DNA from: Caldilineaceae bacterium SB0661_bin_32 | GTDB lineage: Bacteria > Chloroflexota > Anaerolineae > Caldilineales > Caldilineaceae | Direction: 5' to 3' | Length of the DNA: 64,000 nucleotides | Assembly (NCBI GenBank): GCA_009841235.1 | Contig: VXMH01000037.1 | Location: 1 to 64,000, forward strand | Position numbers and translations under genes: made by a program | Notes under the pieces: generated by a model | The model's input: the letters and a program-made list of their open reading frames with translations, nothing else | What the model was told of the DNA's origin: nothing | The model's database searches: none | Shown: positions 27,257 through 36,240 of the stretch, piece by piece | How positions within the stretch are numbered: the stretch's first letter is position 1 | Layout: each line of letters opens with the position of its first letter

Positions 27257-28266
27257 CGAACCAACCCTCGAAACAGGAGGCTGAGCAGTCGTCGCCGAGG
27301 GCCCGACACGGACTTCTTGCAAGTGAGCTCGACAGGCCGGAATCCGGCCCGAGAGGACTGTGGAGCGACGCGTTCAGACGATTGCTCCGCAACCGTTTGT
27401 CCCTGATCGGCCTGATAATCGTTCTCTTCACCTATGCCACAGCCCTCGCTGGGCCGTACCTGGCGCCCTACGACCACCTGGACCAAGACCTTGAACAGAT
27501 TGGCATGCCCCCCAGTGCAGAGCACTGGCTGGGTACTGACGACGTCGGCCGAGACTACTTCAGCCGCTTGCTGCATGCCATGCGCACGGCAGTACTCATA
27601 TCGATTCTTGTGCCTCTCCTGACTCTTGTCATTGGTGTGACCCTTGGCACTGTCAGCGCCTATTCGGGTAGGGCGGTAGACAACACGATTATGCGCCTGG
27701 CCGACGTCGTGATGACAATCCCTACCATACTCTTTGCCGCCTTGATCAATGCTTCGATAGCTGAACCTTTGGAAGCTTTGATGGCGGCTTTGCAGGACCA
27801 GACGGGGTGGAGATTCCTGACCAACACCGTCTACGTGGACTATCTGATCGTTTTCAGCGCCCTTTCGCTAATCTCGTGGCCCGGCGAAGCGCGGCTGATT
27901 CGAGGCCAGATTCTTTCGCTGCGGGAGCAGGACTATGTACTTGCGGCCCGTTCCCTCGGGGCTACCAACAGGCAGATCATGCTCAGGCACCTGGTTCCCA
28001 ATTCCCTGGGTCCCGTCATCGTGAGTTTTACATTCAGCATGTCCAGCGCTATGATTCTCGAGGCTTCACTCAGTTATCTCGGAATCGGCATACAGCCGCC
28101 CGGCGCCAGTTTGGGATCCATGATCAACAGATCGATGCCATCCTGGCGAACCTGGCCGCATCTGATCGCCATACCGGCCATCGTGTTGGGAATCGTGACG
28201 CTGGCGATAAACTTCCTGGGCGATGGCCTGAACGACGCGCTGAATCCACGACAGTCAGGCAGTTGA
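27253..28266 (+). CDS. ABC transporter permease, DppC type (set 3)
   Basis: DppC/OppC-family permease, 337 aa, GTG start overlapping the DppB stop by 4 bp. A long charged N-terminus of about 50 residues precedes the first span. AEHWLGTDDVGRDYF is the family hallmark, DYVLAARSLGATNRQ with HLVPNSLGPVI is the EAA loop, and the ending is LNDALNPRQSG. Like the set 1 DppC it carries a long periplasmic insertion after the fourth span (EPLEALMAALQDQTG region). The second M14-type peptidase starts 12 bp later, so the three genes are one transcription unit. Confidence 0.91.
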   Translation: MTNQPSKQEAEQSSPRARHGLLASELDRPESGPRGLWSDAFRRLLRNRLSLIGLIIVLFTYATALAGPYLAPYDHLDQDLEQIGMPPSAEHWLGTDDVGRDYFSRLLHAMRTAVLISILVPLLTLVIGVTLGTVSAYSGRAVDNTIMRLADVVMTIPTILFAALINASIAEPLEALMAALQDQTGWRFLTNTVYVDYLIVFSALSLISWPGEARLIRGQILSLREQDYVLAARSLGATNRQIMLRHLVPNSLGPVIVSFTFSMSSAMILEASLSYLGIGIQPPGASLGSMINRSMPSWRTWPHLIAIPAIVLGIVTLAINFLGDGLNDALNPRQSGS

Positions 28267-28278
28267 CGAGGTCATGTT

Positions 28279-29778
28279 GTGAACATTCCTTGGCGTCCTC
28301 GAGTGTGGTCTCAAGGATCCGCCGACGGCGGTGATCTGCTCTCTTACCCGTCGCTGCCGGAACTGGATTCGTTTTACAGGGAATTACAGGACGAGTTTCC
28401 GGGCTATGTTGCCCTGGAGAAGGCCGGACACTCGGTGCAGGGGCGTCCGATCCGGCTTTTGACAATCACGGACCGGGACACCAGCGGCGAAGACAAACAG
28501 CGCGTCCTGATGGTTGGGCAAGAGCATGGGCAGGAACGCAGTGCCGGCATTGCACTTCTGGAGCTGGCTCGCTGGCTGGTTACGCCAGCTGCAGCCGAAA
28601 TCCGCCGCAGGCAGCGCATTGGCCTGATGCCGGTGATCAACCCTGATTCGTGGGAGGCTCTGCGGTTCAACAATGTGAATGACGTGAACCTCTATGCCGA
28701 CTACTCCCTTGACCGCGAGCCTACGCAACCGGAGTCCCAGGCCGTAGCAGAGGTTCTCGCAAAATTGCAGCCGGAGCTGTTCTGCTCACTTCATGGGACC
28801 GAGTTTGGCTGGAAGTATCGCATGGGGGAGAGTAACGGATTCTCGTGGACGACCAGTCAGTTCGACCGCGCCCACTCGCGTCTATTCATAGAGGAGATCA
28901 ACCGGGCGGCAGAGTCCGCAGGATTTCCCCAGGACCGCGGCGAAGAGGAGGCGGAGCGGATTTTGCCTTGGTTGCCAGGCAATATCCATCATTCCTATTA
29001 CTCAGGCCAGCGCATAACGTCCTGCGTCCATGCCTATCACCGTTATCATACGCTCGCTAATACGATGGAGGTCCATCATCCCCTCAGCGGGCTGATCCGC
29101 TGCAGAAGGATGCTCGAACTTGGAAATCAGCCGTGGCGGACTGAATCTGTCGCCGGCTATCCCGTGCGCACGATGTTCCAACAGGATGAGACCTTTGTCG
29201 CGGCCTATGGACAGACGGCAGCCGAACGCCGCGCAAGTCGTGTAGAGCTATGGGCCCATACGAACCAGTTTGTCGTTGCTCGGGGTGTCAACGAGCCAGT
29301 GGGCATGGCCCTCAATGCCTTCTCTCTGGACCCTGAAGACTATGATCGCTGGCGCTCACTGGAAATAGACACCTTTCTTCAGCAGAAAGAGAACGAACTG
29401 GAATTAGACCTGTCCGAAATCCGTGCTTTGCGCCGCCGGCATTCCCGCTTCCAGAGTCTGCGCTGCGATCAGATAAAGCCGAATGCGAACACGAAAGAGG
29501 GCCCGCTGTTGCGGACAGCAAGCCAAGGTCTTGCGTTACGTTTGCGGTTGCCGAATCGTTCGACTATTCGGAGGGTCTGGCTCGACGGGCGTCCAATGGC
29601 CCTTTCGTCTGGCGACGGCTACGAAAGCTGGCACACTGCCAGCGGCTTTACAGTGCTTCAGATCAACATCCCGCCGCAGGCCGATGTCGGATTGTTTCAG
29701 CGTCACTTTGTCGTAGCAACTTACGAGGCGCCGCGCACTGACCTTGGAAGTTTGGGAATGAGAAACGGTCTTGCTTGA
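28279..29778 (+). CDS. M14-type metallocarboxypeptidase-like protein (copy 2)
   Basis: 499 aa, paralogue of the protein at 22656-24173. It keeps the canonical first zinc motif (H83-G-Q-E86) and the second (CSLHGTE), with TMEVHHP as the probable catalytic Glu region. A C-terminal beta-rich domain of similar length carries blocks shared with copy 1 (QGLALRLRLPN, LDGRPM, FTVLQINIPPQ). GTG start with a GAGG site nine bases upstream. No signal peptide. In M14 peptidases the two motifs bind one zinc that attacks a C-terminal peptide or amide bond. Its place directly behind the permeases supports a role in processing the transported compound. Confidence 0.75.
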   Translation: MNIPWRPRVWSQGSADGGDLLSYPSLPELDSFYRELQDEFPGYVALEKAGHSVQGRPIRLLTITDRDTSGEDKQRVLMVGQEHGQERSAGIALLELARWLVTPAAAEIRRRQRIGLMPVINPDSWEALRFNNVNDVNLYADYSLDREPTQPESQAVAEVLAKLQPELFCSLHGTEFGWKYRMGESNGFSWTTSQFDRAHSRLFIEEINRAAESAGFPQDRGEEEAERILPWLPGNIHHSYYSGQRITSCVHAYHRYHTLANTMEVHHPLSGLIRCRRMLELGNQPWRTESVAGYPVRTMFQQDETFVAAYGQTAAERRASRVELWAHTNQFVVARGVNEPVGMALNAFSLDPEDYDRWRSLEIDTFLQQKENELELDLSEIRALRRRHSRFQSLRCDQIKPNANTKEGPLLRTASQGLALRLRLPNRSTIRRVWLDGRPMALSSGDGYESWHTASGFTVLQINIPPQADVGLFQRHFVVATYEAPRTDLGSLGMRNGLA

Positions 29779-29839
29779 AGGTGAATCATAAGTGGCCTAC
29801 CTCTTCCCTTTGAGCCGCACTCAAGTATAGGAGCCTCCC

Positions 29840-29882
29840 TCAGCGGGCGCTAAGCGGCGAAGCGCGAACTAGCGCCCGCTGA
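29840..29882. terminator. Bidirectional terminator between convergent operons
   Basis: Perfect 13-bp inverted repeat (TCAGCGGGCGCTA at 29840-29852 and its complement at 29870-29882) with a 17-nt loop. It lies between the plus-strand M14 gene and the minus-strand sialidase-like gene; the right arm includes the last codons of the latter. The position suits termination in both directions, although the U-tracts are poor. Confidence 0.6.
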
Positions 29883-31029
29883 TCGCGTCTTCGACCGCCG
29901 CGATCAGTTCATCCTCCTGCCATGTTACGGCGACGGCGCAGTAGTTCTCGTGACTGTAGAAGGTATTGCCAGCGCGCTGGCGGGAATCAGCAGCAGTACG
30001 CATGGAGGGGTTGTAGTAGTACATGGTGATGCCCTGGCCGTTGCCGCGGACTACGCCGGAGGGATAGCCGAGATCGGTGCGGCGGGCCTCTTCCGCGGTG
30101 TAGCCGTAAAGGTGACCGGAGAATGTCAGGAGACAGTCGAGCCAGGAGCGCCCGCGGTCGCGGCTGATGCGGCCTTCGATGCGGTAGGGGGGATTGCGGT
30201 TGCCGTAGGTGAGGAGGATGTCGCCATTGGAGAGGAGAACAAGATCTGCGGGGTGCTGGCGGGCTTGGGTTATCTGTACTGGATCCGACCAGGTGAAGCC
30301 GCCGTCCTGAGAATGGGCGCTGTGCAGTCCCTGGACGCCGTCGTCGCGCAGGATGGCGAGGAGGTCCCCGCCGGGCAGCGCGATGAGAGCGGTCTCGTTC
30401 TTGTGGTGGGCGATGAGGGAAGGTTCTCCCCAGGTCAGACCATCGTCATGGGAACGGACGAGGTAGGAGGAGTCGAAACTCTGGCCGCTGCGCTCGTCTG
30501 CCCAGGCCTGGCAGTTGTAGATGGACGCGAGCAGCGTTCCATCGGCGAGCGAGACGATTTTGCCATAGGGTGAGCCTGAGGGCAGGGCATCTATCGACAG
30601 AGGGTAGGGTTCCTCCCAGGTCAGACCGCCGTCGAGGGAGCGGGAAGCCATGATGACAACCGGTCTGCGGTCGGCTACCTCGACGCGGCCCAGGTAGTTG
30701 CCGTCGGCGTCGTAGTTGTGTTGGCGGTGGTAGAGCAGGACGAGTGTTCCCTGGGTCGATACGCCGAAGGCAGGGTTGCGGTCGTCGTCCTCGCTGTCGG
30801 CAATCAGGTTGGGCGGGGTCCAGGACAGACCTCCATCGAGTGAGCGCACAGTTTCCATGCGCCCTTCGCGGCCGATGTGGCCGGCTCCGCCCCGCAGAGC
30901 GGCGACGGTGACTCCGCCGGCAGTCAAGGCCAGGACGGGAAAGAGTCCGCCATCCTGATAGACGAGAGTCTCGCGGGTGCCGGGGAGCGTGCGTATGTCG
31001 AGAACGCGATCCGGGGCCAAGTCTGACAC
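29869..31029 (-). CDS. BNR-repeat/sialidase-fold protein A
   Basis: 386 aa six-bladed propeller of the sialidase superfamily. Asp-boxes (SxDxGxxW) are plain: SLDGGLSW, SLDGGLTW, SHDDGLTW, SQDGGFTW and a variant SRDRGRSW. The FRIP arginine motif of true exo-sialidases is not visible, so the substrate may not be sialic acid. No signal peptide. The start is placed at GTG 31029, with AGGAG eight bases upstream; an ATG ten codons earlier lacks a ribosome site. Last gene of a nine-gene minus-strand operon headed by ABC set 4. Confidence 0.8.
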   Translation of the reverse strand: MSDLAPDRVLDIRTLPGTRETLVYQDGGLFPVLALTAGGVTVAALRGGAGHIGREGRMETVRSLDGGLSWTPPNLIADSEDDDRNPAFGVSTQGTLVLLYHRQHNYDADGNYLGRVEVADRRPVVIMASRSLDGGLTWEEPYPLSIDALPSGSPYGKIVSLADGTLLASIYNCQAWADERSGQSFDSSYLVRSHDDGLTWGEPSLIAHHKNETALIALPGGDLLAILRDDGVQGLHSAHSQDGGFTWSDPVQITQARQHPADLVLLSNGDILLTYGNRNPPYRIEGRISRDRGRSWLDCLLTFSGHLYGYTAEEARRTDLGYPSGVVRGNGQGITMYYYNPSMRTAADSRQRAGNTFYSHENYCAVAVTWQEDELIAAVEDAISGR

Positions 31030-31096
31030 GTCAGTGTCTCCTGTCGTTCGAAATGTCATTTCGAGAGTCTGAGGTTTTCGGGCAATCTACTGATCC

Positions 31097-32221
31097 CTAC
31101 CGTTCCACTGTTGCCCGCACCAGCCAGACGCTGTTGGTATCATCCATCTCTTCGGGAATGCGGCGCCAGCCGTTGGGCACGCGGTCGTAGGTGTAGAGAA
31201 GCGTGCGGTCGTCAACTGCAACCACTTCGGTGTAAGCCGTGGTCCGCTGGCGGGAGAGGTCTTCCGAGTAGATTATCTGCTCCTGCGGATGGCAGCTGTT
31301 GTGGTGAGCGAGGATGTCGATCTGCTGCCAGTCCTGTCCGGATCCGTCGGCGTTGAGCCAGAGATAGAGGCCGGGACGGCCCCCTGAGAGAGCAACCGCG
31401 CCGCTATCCATTACCGCCAAGCTGGGCTGCACCGAGAAGGGGCCCGGCATGGCGACTGCCGGGGTCCAGGTGCGGCCTTCGTCGCTGCTCCAGGTCTGGC
31501 CGAAGGGCAGTTTGCTTTCGACGCGGAAGACGCACAAGATGCGCCCGTCCTTGAGGCGGCAGATGGCAGACTCGCTGGGGCCGCCGTCGCCAGGGACGGG
31601 GCAGTTGGCGTCTGCGACGACCGAGCGCACCGACCAGTTTGTGCCGTCGGTCGATTCCACGGCGACGATGGAGTCGCGTTCGTCGCCTTCGAAGTGGCCG
31701 TAAGCGGTGGCGAGGTAGGTACCGTCCTCCAGCCAGAGGGTCTGACCGTTGAAGGAGAAGGAGACGACGTCGAGGCCGGGTACGATCAGAGGAACGGGCG
31801 CGGGCATGCCCGTGATCACGACTCCAGTCGGTACATAGTCGAATACCCGCTGGCCGGCCGGGAAGTGGTTGTGCGGCGCGCCGATCCCTTGTGGTCGGGG
31901 ACGGAGATCATAGGGGAGGAGAATACTGTCGCCGGCGTGGAGATGGAGAAGCGTTTGTCCTCCGTCGCAGGAGACAAACGGTTCGCTCCAGGTCAGTCCG
32001 CCGTCCCGGGACCAGAGGACCAGATAGGGGACGCCAGAGAGATGAATATCGGGCACGGGCGAGATCGTAGAAAGGAGCTCGCCATTGGGCATTGTCCAGA
32101 GGTTGGGGAACCAGAAGTAGCCACGGCGCCGCCCAATCAGTACCGGTTCGGAAAGCGTGACACGCATCCCATCCAAGTCCACTGTCGCACTGTCGGTCCA
32201 GGTCGCTGTCATGTCAGTCAT
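31097..32221 (-). CDS. BNR-repeat/sialidase-fold protein B
   Basis: 374 aa, predicted six-bladed propeller with Asp-boxes SRDGGLTW and SSDEGRTW and a long YLATAYGHFEGD strand pair. The other boxes are degenerate. No FRIP motif and no signal peptide, so a cytoplasmic hydrolase or lyase of unknown substrate. ATG 32221 has AAGGAAGGAG just upstream. An earlier ATG at 32263 overlaps the preceding stop as ATGA and would allow coupling, but its extra 14 residues look non-homologous. It is 67 bp upstream of protein A in the same operon. Confidence 0.78.
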   Translation of the reverse strand: MTDMTATWTDSATVDLDGMRVTLSEPVLIGRRRGYFWFPNLWTMPNGELLSTISPVPDIHLSGVPYLVLWSRDGGLTWSEPFVSCDGGQTLLHLHAGDSILLPYDLRPRPQGIGAPHNHFPAGQRVFDYVPTGVVITGMPAPVPLIVPGLDVVSFSFNGQTLWLEDGTYLATAYGHFEGDERDSIVAVESTDGTNWSVRSVVADANCPVPGDGGPSESAICRLKDGRILCVFRVESKLPFGQTWSSDEGRTWTPAVAMPGPFSVQPSLAVMDSGAVALSGGRPGLYLWLNADGSGQDWQQIDILAHHNSCHPQEQIIYSEDLSRQRTTAYTEVVAVDDRTLLYTYDRVPNGWRRIPEEMDDTNSVWLVRATVER

Positions 32222-32259
32222 CGCTCCTTCCTTGGGCAATCCCTTGGGAGTTCGATATT

Positions 32260-34056
32260 TCACTCAGCCGCTGCAGAGGTCTTGAGTTCGTGCTCGCCGT
32301 TGAGGTCGGCGGTGATCTGCGCGAAGCGATGGCCGTATCGTTCCACTGTGGGGGCGTCAGTGGCTTGGCCGTCGAGCGTGAAGGATGACGCTGCGGTTCC
32401 GCTGGCGGGAAGCAGGTAGAGCAGAGTCGCTTCGTTGAGGCTGTCTTGCGATTGAATGCGGTAGGCGCCACCGGGTTCGGATGCTCCGTTTCCTGCGGGG
32501 GAGATGGTAACGCGGCGGCGGGAGCGCTCCCAGGTGTTGATCTCCTCGCTGGTCCACCACTCCATGCCGAGGCTGCGGGCGTGGGCGACCGTCTCGCGGA
32601 TGGAGCGCTCGCACTCGGGGTCTTCGACGTGGGACGGGTGGTAAAGGACATGGGCGACGCCGTAGCCGGCATGGCACTGGTCGACGAGGGGGCGCATGAA
32701 GCCGTGCGGGCAGACGACGGTAAAGTCCTGGATGAGGAAAGGAAGGGCAAGCACGTCGAGGAAGTCGCCGTTGGGCCGGTCATCTTCCATGGGAAACCAG
32801 GGGTGGGAGGTGCCGAAGGTGAAGCCTCTGTCGCCGCGTGAGTGCTCAAGCTGGATGCCTTTGTTCTGACACCAGTAGTAGAACTCGAGGCGGCCTTGCC
32901 AGGCGATGCCGTGGTTCTTGTTGGAGACGATGTTGGAGAGGCCGGTCTCGTAGGAGAGTGTATCGTACTGCCAGTCGAAGTCCATCTGGCTCCAGCGGGG
33001 GGCTTCGCGCACGGGGGCGTTGCCGGTGGCGTAGTGGAGGGCGATTTCGGAGGTGGATTCGATGAGCGCCTTATAGAAGGAGCGGTCGTAGCCGGCGACG
33101 GGCATGGTACACCAGGTGGAGGGCACCTTCAACTCCTGGAGCAGGTCGAAAAGAGCCCAGCCCACCAGGGGACGGTTGCCATCGGAATCGTGGGACATGT
33201 GGGCCATTGAGGTTTGCCCGCGCGGCCAGTACCAGAGGAGCGGCAGTGATTCACCGGCGGAGCTGAGAAGGTGGAAGATGGCGCGCAGCAGGAGTCCCCG
33301 CAGGACGTCGGCCATGGGCGTGAGGATGATGCGCTGGTTGTAATATGTTCGGCCATCCTGGAGGGGGATGCCGCCGGAGTAGTAGAGATCGTCGACGTCG
33401 TCGATTTCGATGAGATCGCCGTCCCGGTCCGGGTCGAGGATGGAGCCGGCGGGGGTGCCTGAGGACTCGCGCGGGGCGATGGGCACGACCGGTTTGCCCT
33501 GATGGATGTGGAGCACGGAAGTTATCAGGTCGGGCGCGAAGAGGAGAGTGCGGCCGCGTCCGTGAGCGTGCGTTATCACGGCGTCGGCTGCGGGCCCGCC
33601 TGCCTGCGGCGGAGGTTGGATGGGCTCGACCTGGGCGTGGGCGTTGCCGGCTACGGCCTTGACCAGGCTGCCGCCGAAGACGTGAATTTCCCTGTGCAGG
33701 CCGCCGGTCACAGGGTGGGCCGCGGCCGGCGGCTGCAGGTAGCCCTCTTCGTGGAGACGGATGGTCTGCACGCCGAAGAGTTCGTCCATGCCTGACGTAC
33801 CGGCGTTGCCGATGAGAAGGCCGCCGGCGTGAACGAAGTCGGCCAGGCCCGTCTTCTGGTCGGAATTCAGGTCAAGGTCCTGCGCGAGAATGAGGAGCCG
33901 CGGCAAGGGAGAACTGCCGGCCAGGGCTTCCTGCGGCAGCAGCGAAAAGGGGATGCCGGCATGGCGCAGTATCTCGCTGATATAGGCGGCGGCATATGGA
34001 GGGAGCTCGCCTGTTCCCTTGCGAGGTTGTTCCGGATTGAGTATCACTCCGATCAT
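32260..34056 (-). CDS. Large two-domain protein, GATase-like plus deacetylase-like
   Basis: 598 aa; I do not recognise a named family. Residues 1-115 resemble the GATase1-like/ThuA-type alpha/beta fold found beside glycosidases (LRLLILAQDLDL..., AGGLLIGNAGTSG). Residues about 255-540 resemble a polysaccharide-deacetylase (NodB) barrel: HMSHDSDGN near its start supplies an H..DxD-like metal site, then ALHYATGN and VCPHGFMRP. The last 50 residues look like a small beta-domain. No signal peptide. Start supported by AAGGAG ten bases upstream. It lies between the SUMF-type and sialidase-type genes of the set 4 operon, so a role in glycan de-acylation is possible. Confidence 0.6.
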   Translation of the reverse strand: MIGVILNPEQPRKGTGELPPYAAAYISEILRHAGIPFSLLPQEALAGSSPLPRLLILAQDLDLNSDQKTGLADFVHAGGLLIGNAGTSGMDELFGVQTIRLHEEGYLQPPAAAHPVTGGLHREIHVFGGSLVKAVAGNAHAQVEPIQPPPQAGGPAADAVITHAHGRGRTLLFAPDLITSVLHIHQGKPVVPIAPRESSGTPAGSILDPDRDGDLIEIDDVDDLYYSGGIPLQDGRTYYNQRIILTPMADVLRGLLLRAIFHLLSSAGESLPLLWYWPRGQTSMAHMSHDSDGNRPLVGWALFDLLQELKVPSTWCTMPVAGYDRSFYKALIESTSEIALHYATGNAPVREAPRWSQMDFDWQYDTLSYETGLSNIVSNKNHGIAWQGRLEFYYWCQNKGIQLEHSRGDRGFTFGTSHPWFPMEDDRPNGDFLDVLALPFLIQDFTVVCPHGFMRPLVDQCHAGYGVAHVLYHPSHVEDPECERSIRETVAHARSLGMEWWTSEEINTWERSRRRVTISPAGNGASEPGGAYRIQSQDSLNEATLLYLLPASGTAASSFTLDGQATDAPTVERYGHRFAQITADLNGEHELKTSAAAE

Positions 34057-34119
34057 TTGGGCTTTCTCCTTACCCCAGCGGATCTTTGTTCTCTTGTACG
34101 AAAGGTATCAGGCAGAAAA

Positions 34120-34875
34120 TCAGGCGTCGCGTGCGCAGCGGAAGCCGACGTGGCGGCGCTGCATTTGGGGGAAGCGATCGTAGCGGGCAGCGCAACGGGC
34201 GCGCTCGGCGATGCTGTACCAGGAGCCGCCGCGCAGTACATTGTGGGCGTCGTAGTGGACGACAGGCTTTGTGCAGATGGGGTTGGCCTGCGGGCTGAAT
34301 GAGTAGAAGTCGTCGGAGTAGCGATCCTGGCACCATTCCCAGACGTTGCCGACCACGTCGCAGACGCCGAACGGGCTGACGTTTCCGGCATCAGTGAAGC
34401 GGTCGACGGGGGTGGGATGGCCTACGCCGGATTCGCGGGTATTGGCGCGGTCAGGGTGCCACTCGTTTCCCCAGGGCCAGGGGCGTCCGTCGGTCCCGCG
34501 GGCCGCGAATTCCCATTCAGCTTCGGTTGGCAGACGGAGTCCGGCCCAGTCCGCATAGGCCTGGGCATCCCAGTGGGCTACGCCGATAACCGGCTGGCTG
34601 GGTCCGGTGAAACGTGGGTCGTCCCAGCACTGGGGTGGTACGGCGCCGGTCTCCTTCAGGTAGCGGTCGTACTGGGCGACGGTGACCGGATACTGGCAGA
34701 TGTAGTAGGGATCCAAACGGACCGTGTGCTGCGGGCTTTCATCCCGGAATCGGGTTAACCGCCAGCCGTATCGGTCGGCAATTTGCTGGGCGTCGGCTGG
34801 GTCGGTCCCCATGAGAAAGTCGCCGCCTGGGATGGGAATGAGCGTCGAGCCGTCCTTGTTTTCAATTCTGTCCAC
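34120..34875 (-). CDS. SUMF1/FGE-fold protein without the FGE cysteines
   Basis: 251 aa, complete formylglycine-generating-enzyme fold: PIPGGDFLMGTDP, the PVTVAQYDRYL and RLPTEAEWEFAARG signatures, NVWEWCQDRY and the closing GFRCARDA. In true FGE two cysteines lie just before RCAAR; here that stretch is GGSWYSIAERARCAAR and both are absent. It therefore probably does not convert sulfatase Cys to formylglycine, and no sulfatase gene is present in the window. Related proteins without the pair include sulfoxide synthases and structural binding proteins. GTG start with GAAGGA upstream. Confidence 0.82.
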   Translation of the reverse strand: MDRIENKDGSTLIPIPGGDFLMGTDPADAQQIADRYGWRLTRFRDESPQHTVRLDPYYICQYPVTVAQYDRYLKETGAVPPQCWDDPRFTGPSQPVIGVAHWDAQAYADWAGLRLPTEAEWEFAARGTDGRPWPWGNEWHPDRANTRESGVGHPTPVDRFTDAGNVSPFGVCDVVGNVWEWCQDRYSDDFYSFSPQANPICTKPVVHYDAHNVLRGGSWYSIAERARCAARYDRFPQMQRRHVGFRCARDA

Positions 34876-34893
34876 GGCTTTTTTCCTTCGGTT

Positions 34894-36186
34894 CTATTGC
34901 GCGGCCTGCTCGGCGTAGTGCAGGGCAACTTTGCGCATGGCGGCGGCGATGTCTTTGGCGTCCTGTTCGGTGTAGGAGTTGCGGAAGAGGATGAAGCCGG
35001 TTTTGGGCAACACGCGTTCGGTGTGGGGCAGGTGAACTTTGCCGTAGTCGATGCGCCGGTTGCCCTGCTCGTCCACGAAGGGGTAGCGGGACTGACCGTA
35101 GGTATCCTCTTCGGAGAAGATCGGGTAGCGGTAGAGGGGGCGGCCCTGAATGTAGGGGCCGTAGCAGTCCGGGATGCCTTCGGCGCGGACGGCTGCGGAG
35201 AAGTCATCGGAGGAGATGCCGGCCTTGGATTCGTCAACGGTGTAAGCGTATGTGTAGTAGGCGCTGCGATCTTCGGGGTGGACCTTTTGGATCTTGAAGC
35301 CGGGCAGTTGGGGCACGACTTCGTCGAGGATGGCGGCGGTCATGCGGCGCACGCGGGTTGCCTCCTGCCAGCGGTCGAATTGGGCGAGCCCGACGGCGGC
35401 GTGGAGGTCGGTCATGGGGTGGAAGTCGCCGAGAAAGGCGTAGCCCTTGTTGCCGCCGCGGCGGAAGGAGGTGGGCGCGAGAGAGCTGCGGAGGGCGCTG
35501 TCCATCTCGGAGCCTTTGCGGGAAAAGCCCATGGCCCGCCGCGCCAGGGGCTCGTCGTTGGTGATGATCATGCCGCCCTGGTCGGTGGTGAGCGTTTTGC
35601 CGCCGAGCGAAAAGCAGCCGATGTCGCCGATGGTCCCCACCAACTGGCCGCGGTATTCGGCAAGGTGGGCCTGTGAGCAGTCCTCGATGACGGGCAGGTT
35701 GTGAGCGCGGGCTATTTCCAGGATCGGGCCCATGTCGCAGGGGTTGCCGTAGAGATGTACGGCGAGGATGGCGCGCGTCCGGGGCGTGATGCGGCGCTCG
35801 ATGTCGGTGGGATCGGTGTTAAGAGTCTCCGGATCCCAGTCGGCGAAGACGGGGATGGCGTTGTGGAGGATTATGCCGAGGACGGAGCCGATGTCGGTGG
35901 TGGGGGTGGTGATGACTTCGTCGCCGGGTTCGGGGTTGACGGCGGCGACCGCGGCGTGGATGGCGCCGGTGCCGGTGGTGGTGGCGACGGCGTATTGGGC
36001 GCCGTGCAGGGTGGCGAAGGCGTCGGCGAAGGCCCTCACTTTGAAGCCGGAGCGCCAGCCGTCGGTGGCGTTGTCCATGACTTCCATGAGGTGACGGCGC
36101 TCTTCGTCGCCGAAGATCCATTTGGGGCCGAAGGGCTGGCTGCGCAGCGGCGCGCCGCCGTCAATCGCCAGTTTTGCGCTGGTCAT
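34894..36186 (-). CDS. DegT/DnrJ/EryC1/StrS family aminotransferase (second)
   Basis: 430 aa PLP enzyme related to the one at 18742-19974. PLP features: TTTGTGAIHAAV, VHLYGNPCDMGP, IEDCSQAHLAEY and SLGGKTLTTDQGG with the Schiff-base lysine K197. The C-terminal part has the RGGNKGY and FHPMTDLHAAVG substrate loops of the family. The start at ATG 36186 has GGAAAGGAAA upstream; a longer frame from 36228 is less likely. It is flanked by sialidase-fold and SUMF-fold genes in the set 4 operon, so it may aminate or de-aminate a sugar released by them. Confidence 0.87.
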   Translation of the reverse strand: MTSAKLAIDGGAPLRSQPFGPKWIFGDEERRHLMEVMDNATDGWRSGFKVRAFADAFATLHGAQYAVATTTGTGAIHAAVAAVNPEPGDEVITTPTTDIGSVLGIILHNAIPVFADWDPETLNTDPTDIERRITPRTRAILAVHLYGNPCDMGPILEIARAHNLPVIEDCSQAHLAEYRGQLVGTIGDIGCFSLGGKTLTTDQGGMIITNDEPLARRAMGFSRKGSEMDSALRSSLAPTSFRRGGNKGYAFLGDFHPMTDLHAAVGLAQFDRWQEATRVRRMTAAILDEVVPQLPGFKIQKVHPEDRSAYYTYAYTVDESKAGISSDDFSAAVRAEGIPDCYGPYIQGRPLYRYPIFSEEDTYGQSRYPFVDEQGNRRIDYGKVHLPHTERVLPKTGFILFRNSYTEQDAKDIAAAMRKVALHYAEQAAQ

Positions 36187-36240
36187 GGGATGTTTCCTTT
36201 CCTGCCAGTGGTCCGGAACGACGTTCACAGATTGCGGCCT

